From positions 186,001 to 250,000 of the forward strand of contig JAXLVB010000001.1 of assembly GCA_046329195.1 (NCBI GenBank): a stretch of 64,000 nucleotides of DNA, read 5' to 3'. The position numbers were made by a program, and so were the translations under genes. Under the pieces are notes generated by a model. It saw only the letters and a list, made by a program, of their open reading frames with translations, ran no database searches and was not told the origin of the DNA. The stretch's first letter is position 1, and each line of letters starts with the position of its first letter. The stretch comes from JAXLVB01 sp046329195. Its GTDB lineage: Bacteria > Bacteroidota > Bacteroidia > Cytophagales > Spirosomataceae. Of the stretch, positions 16,527 through 24,522 are shown piece after piece.

Positions 16527-17219
16527 TTATGATAAAACGAGCCTTGGCACGATTTTGTAAGGTTGAGAAAAACGAGAAATTTGTTTCAAATCAGCCACCT
16601 TTAGGACTTTCGCATCCACAGGTGGTACAAGAATAGACATAATCAACGCTGTAATCACTTGCTCAAGACTCACCAAATCAAGTTCAATGGCCTTTTGGCG
16701 AGTAGCATGAAAAAGCTTCAAAACACGATATAAAGGCTTGAGCAATAGCGGCCAATAATGCCCCGGACCTACCACATACCAAGGGCGGACAAAAGTGGCA
16801 GGTACACCCAAAGTACGAATTAATTGCTCACCTTCGGCTCGAACGTCTTGATAGGTTTGCATCAAGCCAGAAGGATATTGTGCTACGCTCAAGTACACAA
16901 AATGACCAACTTGAGCCTCACGGACAGCGTTTACGGCCTCGTGGATAGAGCGCAAATCAATGTCGATAAACTGCTGCTTTTTAGCTGGACTGGGATGCGC
17001 CACCCCTACCAAATGTACAAATGTGCACCCTTGTGGAATGGCTTCTTGGTACGTAGCACTATCTAACGCATTGCCATATACGAGTTGGCAGCCCAGTGGT
17101 ACTTGATGCTCAGAACCAGCCCGAACCAGAGCGATGACAGTGCAGTTTAGGCGCAGTAGTTCCTTGATCAGACGGCTACCGATGTATCCAGTGCCACCTG
17201 TTACAAAAACTGTTTTCAT
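16527..17219 (-). CDS. Atypical SDR, NAD(P)H-binding (nucleoside-diphosphate-sugar epimerase-like)
   Basis: A 230-residue NmrA-like/atypical SDR. The dinucleotide-binding motif TGGTGYIG is at 7-14, and R33 after strand 2 (ALVRAGSEHQ) suggests NADP(H). The usual Y-x3-K pair is replaced by Y-Q-D-V-R (in TYQDVRAEGE), as in atypical SDRs. RPWYVVGPGHYWP is the typical substrate-side segment. It is short for an extended SDR. It lies next to the NTF2-fold genes on the same strand and could act on the same small molecule, which is inference from position. The sigma-factor gene is divergent from it. Confidence 0.8.
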   Translation of the reverse strand: MKTVFVTGGTGYIGSRLIKELLRLNCTVIALVRAGSEHQVPLGCQLVYGNALDSATYQEAIPQGCTFVHLVGVAHPSPAKKQQFIDIDLRSIHEAVNAVREAQVGHFVYLSVAQYPSGLMQTYQDVRAEGEQLIRTLGVPATFVRPWYVVGPGHYWPLLLKPLYRVLKLFHATRQKAIELDLVSLEQVITALIMSILVPPVDAKVLKVADLKQISRFSQPYKIVPRLVLS

Positions 17220-17469
17220 CTCTTGTTTTTTGTTTGTCAGACTATTAGCCCTGTCGGTAGATGCTGCTCCAATACCAGTGGTGGAGGATTTTGCCTCCCT
17301 TTGGGGGGCGATGTACTTGTGGGTTCCATAGTGTCAAAAAAGATTTTGGGTTTCATAAAAGGGGCTTCAGACGACGGGTGTTTTCTGAACTTTCGAGCAT
17401 ACATACATAGCGTCGTTAGGTTTGGATTTCAGAAAAGGAAAATTTTCTATCTTTTTTCAAGAATGTAAT

Positions 17470-17477
17470 TAAATTTG
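17470..17477 (+). promoter_or_regulatory. Candidate -7 box for the ECF sigma/cupin operon
   Basis: TAAATTTG matches the Bacteroidota -7 consensus TAnnTTTG and lies 63 bp before the preferred GTG start of the sigma gene. The -33 position is T-rich but has no clear TTTG, which is also how an autoregulated ECF promoter could look. The rest of the spacer 17220-17508 shows a G/C-rich self-complementary patch at 17293-17309 and nothing else I recognise. Confidence 0.4.
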
Positions 17478-17532
17478 CCCCACAAACTCTTGATAGTGAG
17501 GTTCCTATTTGTGTACCCATCTCTGTTATCCT

Positions 17533-18084
17533 GTGAATTCGTTCAAACCATATAGCAATGAAACAGACCTCGTGGCAGGTCTTCAGAGCAGAGAAAACAA
17601 GGCGTTTTCGGTATTATACGACAACTACGCCCCCGCTTTGCTTGGTATCATTGTAAAAATTGTTCGGGACGAAGCCGAAGCTGAAAACTTGTTGCAAGAT
17701 TCGTTCGTCAAAATATGGCGAAATATTCATCTCTACGATGCTACTAAGGGGCGACTTTTTACATGGATTCTGAACATTGCCCGCAATACAGCTATCAATT
17801 ATTTGCGTTCGTCACATTATTCGGTAGGCCAAGAAATCCAAAACATCGAAAATCCTGTAAGTATCCAAACGGCCCATTCGGAACCCGACGAAACCAACTA
17901 CATCGGCGTGACTGAAACCGTTGATAAACTCGAACCCAAACTCAAAGAAATCATAGATTTAATTTATTTTATGGGATACACTCAGCAGGAGGTATCCGAA
18001 AAACTGAATATGCCGCTCGGTACGGTCAAGACCCGTACTCGAATGGCATTGCTACAACTAAGAAAATATTTTTCAAATGACTGA
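17533..18084 (+). CDS. RNA polymerase ECF sigma factor
   Basis: A sigma-70 family factor of about 183 residues. Region 2 has FSVLYDNYAPALLGI and the DSFVKIWRNI / GRLFTWILNIARNTAINYLR core that binds core polymerase and melts DNA. Region 4 has the helix-turn-helix YTQQEVSEKLNMPLGTVKTR. The layout resembles SigK-type ECF factors whose anti-sigma gene follows. No ATG is available: GTG 17533 fits the usual N terminus (NSFKPYSNETDLV), and TTG 17509 is the alternative. The stop overlaps the cupin gene by 8 bp, the usual coupling between an ECF factor and its anti-sigma factor. Confidence 0.88.
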   Translation: MNSFKPYSNETDLVAGLQSRENKAFSVLYDNYAPALLGIIVKIVRDEAEAENLLQDSFVKIWRNIHLYDATKGRLFTWILNIARNTAINYLRSSHYSVGQEIQNIENPVSIQTAHSEPDETNYIGVTETVDKLEPKLKEIIDLIYFMGYTQQEVSEKLNMPLGTVKTRTRMALLQLRKYFSND

Positions 18085-18676
18085 CATTCAGGCTTACATT
18101 GAGTCGGGGATAATAGAAGAATACTGCTTGGGGCTTCTTCCAGCAGACGAAACGATTCAGCTTCATCAATTGGCAAAAGAATTTCCTATTATCAACCAAG
18201 AAATCGAACGCACAGAAGCAACACTGGCAAAATACGCCTCTACCCAAGCCACCAGACAAACGGCCAAGGGTAAGTTTTTAGACACGATTACGCAGTTAAC
18301 TGCCGAAGAAAATCTGAACTTGCATCATTTGCCTCGCATTACGCCTTATAGCGATGCTCAGAAGTGGAAAGACGCAGTGGCAGGAATTGTGCCCGAAATC
18401 CCGATGGAGGGCTGCTTAGGTCACGTACTCACCATGACCCCCCAAACCGAACAATACTTGATTTGGCTCCATTCAGAACTGGTGGAAGACGCCCACAACG
18501 ACCTTCATGAAAGTTTTTTGATTCTGGAAGGTACTTGCGAATGTAATTTGGGTGGACAGCTCGTGCGTTTTGGGGCAGGCGATTATTTTGAGATTCCCTT
18601 GATGACCCACCATACCATACGCAACACCTCTGCTGACGGCCCTATCAAAGCCATCGTGCAAAGAATATTGGAATAG
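18077..18676 (+). CDS. Cytosolic anti-sigma factor with C-terminal cupin domain (ChrR-like)
   Basis: A 199-residue protein with no membrane helix. The N-terminal 55 residues (QAYIESGIIEEYCLGLLPAD onward) match the sigma-binding helices of Bacteroidota RskA-type anti-sigma factors. Residues about 85-199 form a cupin: motif 1 has H140, H144 and E145 before ILEG, and motif 2 is GAGDYFEIPLMTHH followed by TIRN. The cupin probably binds a metal and senses a cytosolic signal, as in ChrR, where reactive oxygen releases the sigma factor. Unlike classical ChrR, it has no HxxxCxxC zinc site at the N terminus. It overlaps the sigma gene by 8 bp and is followed by a strong terminator. Confidence 0.82.
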   Translation: MTDIQAYIESGIIEEYCLGLLPADETIQLHQLAKEFPIINQEIERTEATLAKYASTQATRQTAKGKFLDTITQLTAEENLNLHHLPRITPYSDAQKWKDAVAGIVPEIPMEGCLGHVLTMTPQTEQYLIWLHSELVEDAHNDLHESFLILEGTCECNLGGQLVRFGAGDYFEIPLMTHHTIRNTSADGPIKAIVQRILE

Positions 18677-18690
18677 GCAGGTATTATCCT

Positions 18691-18729
18691 ATCAAAAAAC
18701 GCAAGACGTTCTGTCTTGCGTTTTTTGAT
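18691..18729. terminator. Strong bidirectional terminator, 17-bp perfect stem
   Basis: Bases 18691-18707 (ending CGCAAGAC) pair perfectly with 18713-18729 (starting GTCTTGCG) around the loop GTTCT. A-runs and T-runs at the ends allow termination of both the plus-strand cupin gene and the minus-strand cytochrome gene, whose stop is 8 bp away. Confidence 0.88.
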
Positions 18730-18736
18730 ATACAGT

Positions 18737-19732
18737 CTATTTCATCGCCACGGATTTGTTGGGCTTAAAGCGCTCTGGAATAGCGTTTTTGATGGGTTTA
18801 ACCGTCTTGAGGTATTCATAAATAGCGCCTATATCTTGCTTGTTCATGCCTGCATACATAATCCAAGGCATAATGGTCTGGAAATCATTCGGTCCCAATT
18901 TGGCTGGTTTGTACGAACTATCGGCATAGGCTTTGAAACGAGCAATAAACGCCTCCTTGGTCCAGCCGCCAATGCCTGTTTCTTTGTCAAAGGTAATGTT
19001 GGGTGTTGTGAGTACTCCTGTTGGCATCTGAAAAGTCCGCCCACCTGAGTACATTTGTTCGGGGATAATCTGCCCTTTATCAACAGGAGTGTGGCATTCA
19101 GGACAAGCCGCCATGGTAGCAATGTACTTGCCATAAGCCACCACGTCGGTGGTATCGGGGCGTTTGGTAGGGGTAGGTTTGTGCGGAATGGTATTCAAGA
19201 TAAAATTAAATGGAAAATCAGGCTTTGAAGGCGCTGGTGTATTTTCGATAGAAGGGATGGTACGCACATACGCAATGATGCTCTTTACGTCTTCGTCGTC
19301 CATAGAGCTGTAGTAGAGATAGGGCATCACTGGAAAAAACGCATGACCGTCACGGCTGACTCCACAGGTAATAGCTCGGTAGATTTCGCCATCGGTCCAA
19401 TTCCCGATGCCAAAGGGGGTAATGTTTTTAGAAGTGAATACCCCCGGAAAGCCCATTTGTTGGTTAAATGTCTCGCCACCTTTGCCCAACGTGCCAGGCG
19501 TTAGTGGAGCCGAAAACAAGCTGTAGTCACGAGTACTGTGACAGTCCATGCAAAGCATCACATGATTGGCCAGATATTCCCCCCGCTTAATACGCTCTGG
19601 CGTACGTTCTACCTTGATGTCAGGAGCATCTCCTACATTGGGGAGCGCAAAACTTACATACGCTAATACGCCAGCCACTACCACCACCACAATGCCGAGC
19701 AGGTAACCGAGAATTTTGAAGAGTTTTTTCAT
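18737..19732 (-). CDS. Membrane-anchored diheme c-type cytochrome
   Basis: A 331-residue protein with an N-terminal membrane anchor (about 5-28, very Val-rich) and two cytochrome c domains: C61-M-D-C64-H65 and C210-P-E-C213-H214. After the hemes, methionines in FFPVMPYLYYSSM and TIMPWIMYAGM are likely axial ligands, and GNWTDGEIYRAIT and GGWTKEAFIARF are typical of the cytochrome subunits of membrane-bound alcohol or aldehyde dehydrogenases. It probably carries electrons in the periplasm. No dehydrogenase subunit is next to it, so the electron donor is unknown. It ends against a bidirectional terminator and has a long upstream region with two tandem hairpins. Confidence 0.88.
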   Translation of the reverse strand: MKKLFKILGYLLGIVVVVVAGVLAYVSFALPNVGDAPDIKVERTPERIKRGEYLANHVMLCMDCHSTRDYSLFSAPLTPGTLGKGGETFNQQMGFPGVFTSKNITPFGIGNWTDGEIYRAITCGVSRDGHAFFPVMPYLYYSSMDDEDVKSIIAYVRTIPSIENTPAPSKPDFPFNFILNTIPHKPTPTKRPDTTDVVAYGKYIATMAACPECHTPVDKGQIIPEQMYSGGRTFQMPTGVLTTPNITFDKETGIGGWTKEAFIARFKAYADSSYKPAKLGPNDFQTIMPWIMYAGMNKQDIGAIYEYLKTVKPIKNAIPERFKPNKSVAMK

Positions 19733-20152
19733 TGATTTGTTGGGTTTGTGAAAAGAACAGAATGGTATGTTGCAAAATACGACATCTATTTCGTATTTCC
19801 AATCACCTAAACAGGTGATTTGTCCTGCCGTTCAGGACAGATAGGCCATATATACATCAAAAACTCTCAATCAGATTCTGAAAAAGTCGTTTTGAATACC
19901 ATTTTGAGTAGTTTTATAAAAAAAACAAAAACCTATTAAAGTTATTTCTCTAATAATCAACCAGTTAATAAATAACAAACAACAGATAATCAAGCCTTAC
20001 CACAAAATCAACCCAAAAAATCCTTATTTTCGCCCAGTCATGTATTGATAAATCAAGTAGTAAATTACACAAATTGCTAATAATCAATATCTTGACTTTT
20101 TGAAAGTATGTAAAAAACAAGTTGGATTATTTTTAACGACCCATTTAGCAAG
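19733..20152. other. 420-bp divergent intergenic region between the cytochrome gene and glnS
   Basis: The left part carries two back-to-back hairpins (19801-19839). From 19860 to 20150 it is AT-rich with many A-tracts and presumably holds the glnS promoter; TATCTTGA near 20090 resembles a -7 box with one mismatch. No open reading frame with protein-like content and no RNA gene is apparent. Confidence 0.4.
19801..19839. repeat. Two adjacent perfect hairpins
   Basis: AATCACCT-AAAC-AGGTGATT (19801-19820) is directly followed by TGTCCTG-CCGTT-CAGGACA (19821-19839). Both stems are perfect (8 and 7 bp) with no base between them. They lie 69 bp upstream of the cytochrome ATG. There is no T-run, so they look like a REP-like bimodule or a structured leader rather than a terminator. 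Confidence 0.6.
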
Positions 20153-21814
20153 ATGTCCGAGGAAAAATCACTGAATTTTATTGAGCAAATTGTTGAGGAA
20201 GATATCCGTTCTCAAAAGCACGGAGGCCGAGTACTTACTCGCTTTCCGCCCGAACCTAACGGGTACTTGCACATTGGTCATGCCAAGTCTATCTGCTTAA
20301 ACTTCGGCTTAGCCGATACGTATGGTGGTCAAACTAACCTGCGTTTTGATGACACCAACCCCGTTACGGAAGAAACCGAATACGTCGAATCCATCAAAGC
20401 CGATGTACGCTGGCTTGGATTCAACTGGGAGCGAGAACTCTATGCTTCGGATTACTTTGACCAGTTGTATGCGTTTGCAGTAAAACTCATACAGAAAGGA
20501 GTAGCGTATGTAGATGACTCGTCGCCAGAGGAAATAGCCGAACAAAAAGGCACACCTACAATGCCGGGCATCGAAAGCCCCTATCGAGACCGTAGCGTGA
20601 CGGCCAATCTCGACTTGTTTGAGCGGATGAAAAACGGGGAGTTTCCAGATGGGGCACGGGTGCTTCGAGCCAAAATTGACATGGCTTCGCCTAATATGCA
20701 CCTTCGTGACCCAATTTTGTATCGGATTAAGCATGCCCCACACCACCGTACAGGCGACAAGTGGTGCATCTACCCAATGTATGACTTTGCACACGGCCAG
20801 TCTGACTCTATCGAAGGCATCACGCACTCGATCTGTACGTTGGAGTTTGTGCCGCACCGCCCTCTGTACGATTGGTTTATTGAGCAATTAGAGATTTTCC
20901 CGTCCAAACAATACGAATTTGCTCGCCTCAACCTCACCTACACCGTAATGAGTAAGCGGAAACTACTCCAGCTCGTTAACGAAAAATACGTCAGTGGTTG
21001 GGACGACCCCCGTATGCCTACGATTTCGGGATTGCGCCGCCGAGGCTACACCTCTGCCTCAATTCGGGAGTTTGCTGAGCGTATTGGCGTGGCCAAACGT
21101 GACAACCTCATTGACGTAGGGCTACTTGAGTTTTGTGTGCGTGAAGACCTCAACAAGTCGGCCAAGCGGGTGATGGCAGTATTAGACCCTGTGAAGCTGG
21201 TCATTACGAATTACCCTGCCGACCAAACCGAAACCGTCAGCATCGAAAACAACCCCGAAGACCCAAACTCAGGCCATAGAGACGTACCCTTTAGCAAAGA
21301 GATTTGGATAGAGCGAGACGACTTCATGGAAACGCCTCCGAAGGGCTTTTTCCGTCTGGGGCCAGGCTTGATGGTACGCCTAAAAGGGGCGTATATCGTA
21401 AAATGCGACTCCTTTACCAAAGATGCCAACGGCAACGTAACCGAAATTCATTGCTCATACATCCCCGAAAGTCGCTCAGGTTCAGACACTTCAGGGTTGA
21501 AAGTAAAGGGAACTATCCATTGGGTATCGGTGGCTCATGCACTCACGGCGGAGGCTCGCCTGTACGACCGCCTCTTCCGCTTGGCCGACCTAAGCGTGGC
21601 ACCTGATTTCAAAGAATTCTTGAATCCAGATTCGCTCAAAGTGTTACCAACCATTTATATCGAGCCAAGCTTACAACACGCTCAACTCGGCGAAAACTAC
21701 CAGTTTATCCGAAAGGGTTATTTCTGCCTCGACAGTGACTCTACGCCTGACAAACAGGTCTTTAACATGACCGTTGGGCTCAAAGACACCTGGGCAAAAT
21801 TAAGTGCTCAATAA
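20153..21814 (+). CDS. glnS: Glutaminyl-tRNA synthetase
   Basis: A 553-residue class I aminoacyl-tRNA synthetase that charges tRNA-Gln directly. The ATP-binding motif HIGH is at about 40-43 (PEPNGYLHIGHAKS), and the KMSKS-equivalent is VMSKRKL near 265. The FDDTNP and GFNWERELYASDYF segments are diagnostic for GlnRS over GluRS, and the C-terminal half has the beta-barrel anticodon-binding region. The length matches family members. It is a single gene with a terminator right after the stop. Having GlnS suggests the amidotransferase route is not needed for Gln-tRNA. Confidence 0.96.
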   Translation: MSEEKSLNFIEQIVEEDIRSQKHGGRVLTRFPPEPNGYLHIGHAKSICLNFGLADTYGGQTNLRFDDTNPVTEETEYVESIKADVRWLGFNWERELYASDYFDQLYAFAVKLIQKGVAYVDDSSPEEIAEQKGTPTMPGIESPYRDRSVTANLDLFERMKNGEFPDGARVLRAKIDMASPNMHLRDPILYRIKHAPHHRTGDKWCIYPMYDFAHGQSDSIEGITHSICTLEFVPHRPLYDWFIEQLEIFPSKQYEFARLNLTYTVMSKRKLLQLVNEKYVSGWDDPRMPTISGLRRRGYTSASIREFAERIGVAKRDNLIDVGLLEFCVREDLNKSAKRVMAVLDPVKLVITNYPADQTETVSIENNPEDPNSGHRDVPFSKEIWIERDDFMETPPKGFFRLGPGLMVRLKGAYIVKCDSFTKDANGNVTEIHCSYIPESRSGSDTSGLKVKGTIHWVSVAHALTAEARLYDRLFRLADLSVAPDFKEFLNPDSLKVLPTIYIEPSLQHAQLGENYQFIRKGYFCLDSDSTPDKQVFNMTVGLKDTWAKLSAQ

Positions 21815-21846
21815 CAAAAAAGGCGGGAGTTCCCGCCTTTTTTGTT
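21813..21846 (+). terminator. Intrinsic terminator of glnS
   Basis: A 16-bp stem with GGCGGGA/TCCCGCC at its centre (21813-21828 and 21831-21846) closed by a very short loop, with six T's on the 3' side. It overlaps the glnS stop codon by 2 bp. Confidence 0.9.
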
Positions 21847-21904
21847 GATATAGAACCAAATTTATCGAAATCAAGTTGAGATACAATTAGTGTTTTGGTT
21901 TATC

Positions 21905-22795
21905 ATGCGTCTTACCTACCTCAAGCTCATTATCACCATTTTTTTCTGGGGTTCAAATTTTGCAGCAGGAAAAATTGCCCTTCAATCGTTTGACCCTTAT
22001 TCGGCGGCGTTGGTTCGCTTTTCGGTGGGGGCTTTGTTGCTCATGGCCATGCTATATCGAGCCAACAAAGGTTTTCCATCTATCAATTTGCGGGAATGGG
22101 GCTTGGCGCTCTTAGCAGGCTTTATGGGCGTTTTTCTGTATAATGTACTGTTTTTCAGTGGCATTCAACACATGCCCACTATCAGAGCCTCGCTGATTAT
22201 TGCCTTTTCGCCCATCGTGATTAGTTTGATGAGCTCAGCATTTTTTGACGAAAAAATTGGCCTTATCAAATGGATTGGTATCGTGGTGTCGTTGGCAGGA
22301 GCACTAATAGTGGTGTGCAGAGGTGATTTTTCGGTCGTATTTTCGAGTTCGGCTTGGGGCTTAGGCGAGCTACTGATTTTAGTGAGTGTGCTAGCGTGGA
22401 CCATATATACACTTGCTGGAAAAGTGGCCTTACGGCAAATCCCTGCCCTTACACTAAGTGCCTACTCCACGGTGATTGGCTGTGTTTTGCTCTTGGGGCC
22501 TGCACTACAACACGGCCTCACCACAGAGTTATCCCAAGCTTCATGGAAATCTATCGGGGCGGCCGTTTATATGGGTGCTACAGCCACGGCGCTGGGCTTT
22601 GTATGGTTTTATGAAGCTGTGCGGCAACTTGGTGCTTCTACCACCACCGCCGTAGGAAACCTAACCCCAGTTTTTGCGGTGCTCATTGCTGTGGTATTCT
22701 TAGGCGAATCACTGAGTTTGAGTACCTCGATAGGAGGATTATTGGTCATCGGGGGGATTTTGTTGACCAATCTCCAAAAAGTCAGTGTAACGTAG
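21905..22795 (+). CDS. EamA/DMT superfamily transporter
   Basis: A protein of about 296 residues with ten predicted transmembrane helices in two EamA repeats. The first repeat opens FFWGSNFAAGKIAL and the second has SVLAWTIYTLAGKVALRQ; both repeats end with the typical GE-x-L-S region (VVFLGESLSLSTS). Members export amino acids or other small metabolites. Substrate cannot be read from sequence. ATG 21905 is preferred over GTG 21890 because MRLTYLKLI gives a normal charged N terminus. It converges with the barrel-protein gene 29 bp downstream. Confidence 0.88.
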   Translation: MRLTYLKLIITIFFWGSNFAAGKIALQSFDPYSAALVRFSVGALLLMAMLYRANKGFPSINLREWGLALLAGFMGVFLYNVLFFSGIQHMPTIRASLIIAFSPIVISLMSSAFFDEKIGLIKWIGIVVSLAGALIVVCRGDFSVVFSSSAWGLGELLILVSVLAWTIYTLAGKVALRQIPALTLSAYSTVIGCVLLLGPALQHGLTTELSQASWKSIGAAVYMGATATALGFVWFYEAVRQLGASTTTAVGNLTPVFAVLIAVVFLGESLSLSTSIGGLLVIGGILLTNLQKVSVT

Positions 22796-22824
22796 AGGCG
22801 TTGTAAACCCCAACATTTCGCCGC

Positions 22825-23796
22825 TTAAAATACGCCTCCTAAGCCCAATTTATTCATAAACTTTGACGACAATTTCGACTTGCTTGTGATGTACCGCACA
22901 CTGGCACTTACGTAAGGTGCCATGCCCGGATTGAACGACGAGAGGGTCTCACGAGCAGTGTTGAACGTTTTTACTTGCCGAAACGATAATACCCCAACCT
23001 CCAGCGATAAATTCAACACAGTAAGTACGTGGGCATTGGCCGAAAGTGATAGTTTGACATGCTGATAATTTTGGCGACGGAGTAGTTTTTCGGTAGCTGT
23101 TACTTCTTGAAAACCACCACTGTAGCCTCCTACGGCAAGCGATGTTCCAAAATTAATCCAGTCTTTGGCTTTGTAGTTGACGTTTAGTGCCACTGGTAAT
23201 AAGGCCGAAGCATGCCAGTTTTTGCCCAGTTTTTTGTTAAAGCCAAACAAGGGAATAATTCTAAACTTCTGGTTATACACCAAAGCTGTTCCATATATAA
23301 TTTGCGAGTTCAATCCAAACACTCGCATGCGGGCCGCACCACCATACAAAAACGGCTGTGGTGTAAAAAAGGTCTCGTTCGACTCGGTAATACCGCCCCC
23401 CACACCATAAACCCAAATTTTATCTCGTAAGCTCGCTTGTAGCATAATGGCACTCAGTGACAGGGTTTTAAAACCATTGCTGGGCATTTCTTTACCATCA
23501 ACAGTGGGGTTGATTTGTGAGAAATTGGCCAACAACATCGTATGGCGTGCCCGAATATCTAGCTTTCGACGAAACCCAATGCCTGCTTCTACTTCGCTTC
23601 GGAGGGGAATCATCCCCATAAACGATGTTCTGCTTAAACCATAGGTGTGGTTGTCGCCAAAACTCGCCGCTGGCATGTATTCGGCCTTTAAGGTAACATT
23701 CGGATAAAAGAGTCGGCTGAGTGAAAAATGTTGAGCATTGGCGCCCCATGAAAGCAAAAACAAACTATTAATAATAACAAAACGAAGGGTGTACAT
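22825..23796 (-). CDS. Exported outer-membrane beta-barrel protein (DUF6268-like)
   Basis: A 323-residue protein with a clear signal peptide (MYTLRFVIINSLFLL, cut after GANAQ at residue 22). The rest is a run of amphipathic strands rich in Tyr, Phe, Gly and Asn (GIGFRRKLDIRARHTMLL, then FRIIPLFGFNKKLGKNWHA), as in an outer-membrane barrel. The overall shape recalls the DUF6268 outer-membrane barrel family of Bacteroidota; that assignment is from memory. A longer frame extends to 23997, but the extra part contains no family-like sequence and the signal peptide fixes the start at 23796. Confidence 0.7.
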   Translation of the reverse strand: MYTLRFVIINSLFLLSWGANAQHFSLSRLFYPNVTLKAEYMPAASFGDNHTYGLSRTSFMGMIPLRSEVEAGIGFRRKLDIRARHTMLLANFSQINPTVDGKEMPSNGFKTLSLSAIMLQASLRDKIWVYGVGGGITESNETFFTPQPFLYGGAARMRVFGLNSQIIYGTALVYNQKFRIIPLFGFNKKLGKNWHASALLPVALNVNYKAKDWINFGTSLAVGGYSGGFQEVTATEKLLRRQNYQHVKLSLSANAHVLTVLNLSLEVGVLSFRQVKTFNTARETLSSFNPGMAPYVSASVRYITSKSKLSSKFMNKLGLGGVF

Positions 23797-23950
23797 GAAC
23801 GGGGTTTTTGTGGAACAAAACGTAAAATACCCATAACTATTGCCACCCCAAAAAATGTACATAAAAAAAAGACAAAAAATATTCCTTTTAAAAGAAAAAA
23901 TGGTATTATTGTCATGCAATTCGCATCTCTTAACCAAAAATCCTATTACT

Positions 23951-24307
23951 ATGTTCGCACTTATTCCGTTAGGGCGGTATTTACTGGCCCTTCCCATGGC
24001 TGTATTCGGTATTTTTCACCTCATGAATGCCAGTATGATGGCAGGTATGGTGCCGTCATACCTCCCCGGCGGTGTTGTTTGGGTATACCTGACAGGGTTG
24101 TGCCTTTTGGCGGCTTGCGTCAGTATCCTGATTGGTAAAAAAGCCAAAACTGCTAGTACGCTATTGGCTATTATGCTCATTCTTTTTGTATTGATGATTC
24201 ACCTCCCTAGCCTGATGGCAGGACACCAAGACTCAATGGGAATGATTCTCAAAGATTTAGCCATTGCGGGTGGAGCCTTGGTATATGCAGGTACCGCCAA
24301 AGACTAA
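23951..24307 (+). CDS. DoxX-family small membrane protein
   Basis: A 118-residue, four-helix membrane protein. It has the DoxX pattern: PLGRYLLALPMAVFGIFH, then VPSYLPGGVVWVYLTGL, two more helices and a final KDLAIAGGALVYAG. Most relatives are annotated as DoxX family or DUF-type quinone-interacting proteins without defined function. It has its own terminator 24 bp downstream and lies divergent from the barrel-protein gene. ATG 23951 is the only start in the hydrophobic frame. Confidence 0.8.
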   Translation: MFALIPLGRYLLALPMAVFGIFHLMNASMMAGMVPSYLPGGVVWVYLTGLCLLAACVSILIGKKAKTASTLLAIMLILFVLMIHLPSLMAGHQDSMGMILKDLAIAGGALVYAGTAKD

Positions 24308-24330
24308 ATCGTAATCGCAAACTTACCTAC

Positions 24331-24362
24331 AAAGCATCCGAAGGGCCTTCGGATGCTTTTTT
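24331..24362 (+). terminator. Intrinsic terminator after the DoxX gene
   Basis: AAAGCATCCGAAGG (24331-24344) pairs with CCTTCGGATGCTTT (24346-24359), then more T's. The loop is minimal, so the inner pairs probably open. It lies 24 bp past the stop. Confidence 0.88.
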
Positions 24363-24522
24363 GTGAATAAACTTCTCAAATTTTCAATAGTTAAGTCATT
24401 GATAACCAAAAACTACAAACTTTACATCATCAATACTTGGCACGGAATCGCTTAAAATTATCGCCCCTTCAATTTTTCTTGAACATTTTCGTTTAGAACT
24501 TTGAAGGCACAAAACCTGACGT

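Noticed and set aside
17293..17309. G/C-rich self-complementary patch upstream of the sigma gene
   Set aside because: The short stem needs a G-T pair and has no T-run, so it is too weak to call a terminator or riboswitch.
20309..20887. 192-codon minus-strand frame inside glnS
   Set aside because: It is a shadow of glnS on the other strand, with cysteine- and arginine-rich content typical of frame shadows.
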